Shown in pieces: positions 60,320-64,000 of a DNA stretch of 64,000 bases. The DNA comes from SLJK01 sp964567295 (GTDB lineage: Bacteria; Bacillota; Dethiobacteria; DTU022; UBA8154), in contig CAZMLU010000004.1 of assembly GCA_964567295.1 (NCBI GenBank), positions 1 to 64,000 on the forward strand, read 5' to 3'. The first letter of the stretch is position 1. Every line of letters begins with the position of its first letter. The notes beneath the pieces were generated by a model. That model made no database searches. It was not told the DNA's origin and saw nothing but the letters and a program-made list of their open reading frames with translations. Both the position numbers and the translations under genes were made by a program.

Positions 60320-60646
60320 CTACAGGTTTTTCTCTACAATCTCGCTAAGCTCGTCCTTTTTACGTACACCAACCAATGTTTCTACTGCCTCACCATTTTT
60401 AAAAAGGATCATGGTCGGAATACTCATAACACTATAGTGTGAAGCTGTGTCAGGGTTCTCATCTACATTAACTTTGACCACTTTCAAACGGTCCTGGTAG
60501 TCTTGTGCCATCTCTTCCAATACTGGAGCTACCATGCGACACGGCCCACACCAAGATGCCCAAAAATCCACTAGCACAGGAACCTCGGCTTTAACAACCT
60601 CTTCCTGAAACTGCTTATCATTGACATCAACAGGTTTCCCGCTCAT
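60320..60646 (-). CDS. trxA: Thioredoxin
   Basis: 108 residues. Redox site WASWCGPCRM, then the cis-Pro loop MSIPTMILFKNG; all standard. ATG 60646 has no Shine-Dalgarno close by, but AGGAGG lies 29 bases upstream with a hairpin between. The alternative GTG at 60676 sits inside the Shine-Dalgarno itself. It lies between trxB and the NSS genes. Partner is TrxB next door. Confidence 0.96.
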   Translation of the reverse strand: MSGKPVDVNDKQFQEEVVKAEVPVLVDFWASWCGPCRMVAPVLEEMAQDYQDRLKVVKVNVDENPDTASHYSVMSIPTMILFKNGEAVETLVGVRKKDELSEIVEKNL

Positions 60647-60681
60647 AATTATCCAGGTTATAAAACCAGGATACACCTCCT
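60647..60681 (-). promoter_or_regulatory. Hairpin between the trxA Shine-Dalgarno and start codon
   Basis: On the minus strand, AGGAGG (60681-60676) is followed three bases on by a 22-base inverted repeat (60672-60651): ATCC-T-GGTT, loop TTAT, AACC-T-GGAT. Four bases more lead to the ATG. Unfolded spacing is 29 bases; if the hairpin forms, 7 bases remain. Confidence 0.6.
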
Positions 60682-60723
60682 TTTAAAATTAAATTTCTTA
60701 AATATCTTGCTTAAAAAGACTGA

Positions 60724-61653
60724 TCAGCTAAGATACTGTATAGACTTCGCTGCCGCTATAGAACCGTCGGCAGCAGCTGTTAATACCTGGCGAAGGTATT
60801 TGCGGCGCACATCTCCTGCAGCAAAAACCCCGGGCAAATTTGTTTCCATCTCTTCGTTTGTTATAATAAAGCCTTGGGAATCCATCTCTACTCCTGTTAT
60901 AAAGTCCACGTTAGGAATTCGTCCCACATATAGAAAAGCTCCATCTACAGGGAGTTCTTTGGTTGAGGAATCATTCAAATTTTCAATAACAATTTTTTCC
61001 ATTTTTTGTTCCCCGCCAAACTCTTTCACAATACAGTTCTTATGAAATTCGATTTTAGGATTGGAAAACATCTTTTCTTGCAAAGATGGTATGGCTCTTA
61101 ACGTGTCACGCCGGTGAATCAGATCGATTTTATCAACAAATCTGGTCAGATAAAGAGCCTCTTCCACGGCCGAATCCCCACCTCCAACTACAGCCACTCT
61201 TTTCTCCCGAAAAAAAGGTCCGTCACAAGTAGCACAAAAGGAGATTCCTCTCCCTCGCAGTTTCTCTTCACCTGAAACACCCAAAGTGCGGGGGGATGTT
61301 CCCGTTGCAATAACTACTGTGTGACCCTGAATTTCTCCTTGTTCAGAAAAAACCTTTTTTATATTAGATTGCAGTTCTAGTTTTTCAACTGTCGAAAAAG
61401 TTAATTCTGCACCAAATTTCCGCGCCTGTTTTTCCATACGCTCTCCAAATTCTACTCCACTAATTCCTTCTGGAAAACCAGGGTAATTATCTAATTGTTC
61501 AGTAGCAGTAATTTCTCCCCCGCTAACCATAGATTCCAGTACCACGGTTTTTAAGTTGGCACGACAGGCATAAATAGCTGCAGTAAGGCCAGCCGGACCA
61601 GCTCCCAGAACAATCATGTCATATATCTCGTTTTGGTTGTTCGATGAAGACAA
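60724..61653 (-). CDS. trxB: Thioredoxin reductase
   Basis: 309 residues from a TTG at 61653 with GGAGG nine bases upstream; ATG 61668 contains that site. Two nucleotide-binding domains: VLGAGPAGLTAAIYACRA (FAD) and VVGGGDSAVEEALYLT (NADPH), with the redox pair in SFCATCDGPFF. C-terminal AAGDVRRKYLRQVLTAAADG is the FAD signature. It reduces thioredoxin; trxA is 78 bases downstream. Confidence 0.96.
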   Translation of the reverse strand: MSSSNNQNEIYDMIVLGAGPAGLTAAIYACRANLKTVVLESMVSGGEITATEQLDNYPGFPEGISGVEFGERMEKQARKFGAELTFSTVEKLELQSNIKKVFSEQGEIQGHTVVIATGTSPRTLGVSGEEKLRGRGISFCATCDGPFFREKRVAVVGGGDSAVEEALYLTRFVDKIDLIHRRDTLRAIPSLQEKMFSNPKIEFHKNCIVKEFGGEQKMEKIVIENLNDSSTKELPVDGAFLYVGRIPNVDFITGVEMDSQGFIITNEEMETNLPGVFAAGDVRRKYLRQVLTAAADGSIAAAKSIQYLS

Positions 61654-61878
61654 AAAACCAACCTCCATTTTACCTGCCGTTTTTACGTAATTTATTTTAT
61701 CAGAGATAAGAGCATAAATCAAACAATAACACTATGTAACCAACCGCTTGAAGAATAAAAAAATAAGCGCTCAAAACCACAATTTATAGTTAACCTTATA
61801 CTTCGAAAAAGATATAATTGCAATAAACATTCTGCATATTTTAAATAGCGATATTATTGTCCGCAGATAATTCCTAAG

Positions 61879-62196
61879 CTAGTTATTCTCAATTCCCTCT
61901 ATAGATATTACTTTATTCAACTGGATCAGGGTAAACATTTTCATCACATAGTCATTTGTAATATTAACAATTCGAAGCTCCCCTCCACGCTCTCTAAGTT
62001 TTTTTTGGAATAAAAGTAGCTTGCCCAAGCCAGAACTGTCGATACCATGCACATTAGTAAAGTCTATGGTAACATCATTATACCCTTCATCATATAAAGA
62101 CAACAAGGCATTTTTAAGATCTTGGGAATTCGTTATATCCACTTTTCCCCCAAATTTAACAACCGCATAATTTTCCTCATGTTTTACAACTTCCAT
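61879..62196 (-). CDS. STAS-domain protein (anti-anti-sigma type)
   Basis: 105 residues from ATG 62196 with GGAGGG upstream. KFGGKVDITNSQDLKNALL, DVTIDFTNVHGIDSSGLGKLL and GELRIVNIT are STAS features; the Ser in DSSGLG is the residue phosphorylated in SpoIIAA-type antagonists. A partner kinase or sigma factor is not nearby. Target unknown. 62197-62458, between this gene and the divergent mutase, shows no gene. Confidence 0.9.
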   Translation of the reverse strand: MEVVKHEENYAVVKFGGKVDITNSQDLKNALLSLYDEGYNDVTIDFTNVHGIDSSGLGKLLLFQKKLRERGGELRIVNITNDYVMKMFTLIQLNKVISIEGIENN

Positions 62197-62458
62197 TTTG
62201 AACAACCCTCCTTATTGTTGCATAGTCATTCTTAATAATTATAACTTTTTAGTTCCACATGAATTTTAAATATCCTTCTCTTATAGAAAAAGCTTTCTGA
62301 ATATCTGCAAAATGTTTAAAGCCTTATTTATTATCAAGAAGGTAAAATAATTACCTCCGTAGAATGTAGAAAATCATACTTTTTCTTAAAACCTGCCAGA
62401 AAGTTTTATGAAAAGTTCTTAGGAACTGCACTTGTTACAGGAGGGATCCATACCTTGA

Positions 62459-64000
62459 TGAAGGAAACACATTGGGAAGAGCTATATCAAAAATGGTTAA
62501 ACAGCGACTATATAGACCTTGATACCAAGAAAGAACTGGAATCTCTTTCCCAATATCCTGCCGAAATAAAAGAGCGCTTTAACAGAGCACTAGAATTTGG
62601 CACAGGGGGGCTAAGGGGGCTAACCGGAGCGGGGACCAATAGGATAAACAAATATGTGGTCCGACACACTTCCCAGGGCTTGGCTAATTTTCTTCTCTCC
62701 AGTTACCCTGAAAAAACTGACAAAAAAATAGCCATCACTTACGATTCGCGTCATTACTCTTTCGAATTTGCGTTAGAAACAGCACTGGTTTTCGCTGCCA
62801 ATGGTATTAAAGCCCTGCTTTTCAAAGAAATGCGTCCCACTCCTCAGCTCTCTTTCGCTATCAAAGAATTGAATTGCCTTGCAGGAATTGTAATAACTGC
62901 CAGCCACAATCCACCTTCATACAACGGTTATAAGGTATACGGGAAGGACGGAGGCCAGGTTACACCTTACCTGACTGATAGAATTGTCCATGCTATCAGG
63001 AAGGTAGACTTCTTCCAGGGAGTTAAGGTCATCAATCGTAAGGAAGCAGAATCCCTGGGGCTTTTGAGCATGATTGACAGGGGCTTGGATACTACCTACC
63101 TGGAAAAAGTGAAAAAACTTGCTTTTCAGCAAGGTAGCGAGAACCTCAAGATAGTATACTCTCCCCTCCATGGCACTGGCATCTATCTAATTCCAAGAGT
63201 TTTAAAAGAATTGGGTTATTCTCAAGTATTTGTGGTAGAAAGCCAGTCCTGCCCTGATCCAAATTTCAGCACAGTACAGTATCCTAATCCAGAGGAAAAA
63301 GAAGCCTTTACCCTTGCCTTGGAGTTGGCTTCTACAAAAGATGCTGATTTGGTTCTCGCTACTGACCCTGATGCAGACAGAGTCGGATGTGCAGTAAAAA
63401 ACGAAAAAGGTGGCTACACTTTATTAAATGGCAACCAGTTGGGTGCGCTACTGCTGGATTATATTCTGAAGCAGCTAAAAGAAAAAAATATACTTCCTCC
63501 CAACGGAGTAGTGGTTAAAACAATTGTTACCAGTAACTTAGGTAAAGAAATTGCTAATTCTTACGGGATAGAAATGGTAGAAACCCTGACAGGATTCAAA
63601 TTTATCGGTGAAAAAATAAAAGAATTCGAAGAAAAAGGAGATCGCCAGTTCATTTTTGGTTACGAAGAGAGTTTTGGTTACCTGGCAGGCACTTTTGTGC
63701 GGGACAAAGATGCAGTAATCGCCTCTTTACTTACTGCAGATATGTTAAACTATTATCAAAAACAGAACAAGAATATGCTCTCTGTGCTAGAAGATATCTA
63801 TGGCAAACATGGGTATTTTTTAGAAGACCTCCAGTCTGTTGAGTTTAATAATCTCTCAGATATGGAAAGCATAGTTGAAAAATTTAGGGAAAAGCAGATG
63901 GAAGAAGTATCAGGTCTTCAAGTAATTGAAAAAAGGGACTACCAAGAAGGCATCAAGTGGAAAATGCCAGAAAGGAGCAAAGAAAAACTAATTCTTCCGC
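62459..64000 (+). CDS. Phosphohexomutase (phosphoglucomutase/phosphomannomutase), cut by window edge
   Basis: 514 codons are visible from ATG 62459 with no stop. The family usually has about 570-580 residues, so only the end is missing. Motifs are FGTGGLRGLTGAGTNRIN-type start (pieces FGTGGLRG and GAGTNRIN), catalytic Ser in TASHNPPSYNGYKVY, metal loop ATDPDADRVG, and the sugar-binding GYEESFGYLAG. It moves phosphate between C1 and C6 of hexoses. GGAGGG lies about 12 bases upstream. Confidence 0.95.

Noticed and set aside
1..64000. CRISPR arrays, prophage or insertion sequences
   Set aside because: No regularly spaced repeats, integrase, transposase or terminal inverted repeats were seen.

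Overview
The window looks like chromosome of an anaerobic, Gram-positive Clostridia-type bacterium able to run the Wood-Ljungdahl pathway (an acetogen or syntrophic acetate oxidiser). Supporting signs are a complete CODH/acetyl-CoA synthase operon, a sporulation sigma factor (SigH), the ctsR-mcsA-mcsB-clpC heat-shock operon, a T-box leader, Prp-type L27 processing, a tungsten-type aldehyde:ferredoxin oxidoreductase and a selenocysteine-containing SelD. No species can be named from sequence reading alone. A run of 10 N at 56458-56467 shows a draft scaffold. Almost all genes lie on the minus strand, so operons read right to left.

Layout from left to right: a tRNA-Pro missing its first two bases; an acyl-CoA ligase, an orphan Dam-like methylase and small proteins; dodecin and UspA on the plus strand; a Na/Pi cotransporter; a lone HutP. 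Next is a moaD-like / thiF-like / selD / tyrS cluster beside an aldehyde:ferredoxin oxidoreductase gene and the remnant of its SPASM maturase (6.5-13 kb). A sirtuin follows, then ribosome-associated housekeeping genes (rsfS, LCP-like gene, yqeK, an RRM protein, nadD, obg, rpmA, prp, rplU with an L21-type leader). Then come tRNA-Gly overlapping sigH, rae1, rlmB, cysS, cysE with a T-box leader, ispF, ispD, a PIN-TRAM gene and carD, a divergent hypothetical gene, radA and nfo. A de novo pyrimidine cluster (pyrB-C-K-D-F) follows, led by DUF3786, YjbQ, TPR and YhaM genes (31.8-40.3 kb).

From 40.4 to 51 kb lies the C1 operon, transcribed cooC-cooS-acsB-acsC-acsD-acsE-metV-metF. It covers reduction of methylene-THF, methyl transfer to the corrinoid protein, CO2/CO interconversion and acetyl-CoA assembly, plus a nickel-insertion ATPase. 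It has its own promoter and ends in a terminator. To its right are ctsR-mcsA-mcsB-clpC behind a CtsR operator, an MgtC gene broken by the assembly gap, an M24 peptidase, an NSS transporter with a 34-residue companion gene, trxA, trxB, a STAS protein and a phosphohexomutase running off the right edge.

Points most worth a second look: the in-frame UGA and SECIS-like hairpin in selD; a hairpin between the Shine-Dalgarno and start codon of trxA that leaves a normal spacing if folded; Ser in place of the usual Cys in the McsB active-site motif; the remnant AOR maturase; the sigH/tRNA-Gly overlap; alternative hairpins between acsB and acsC; and the absence of disA and mrnC from their usual positions. 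No CRISPR array, phage or intact insertion sequence was seen.
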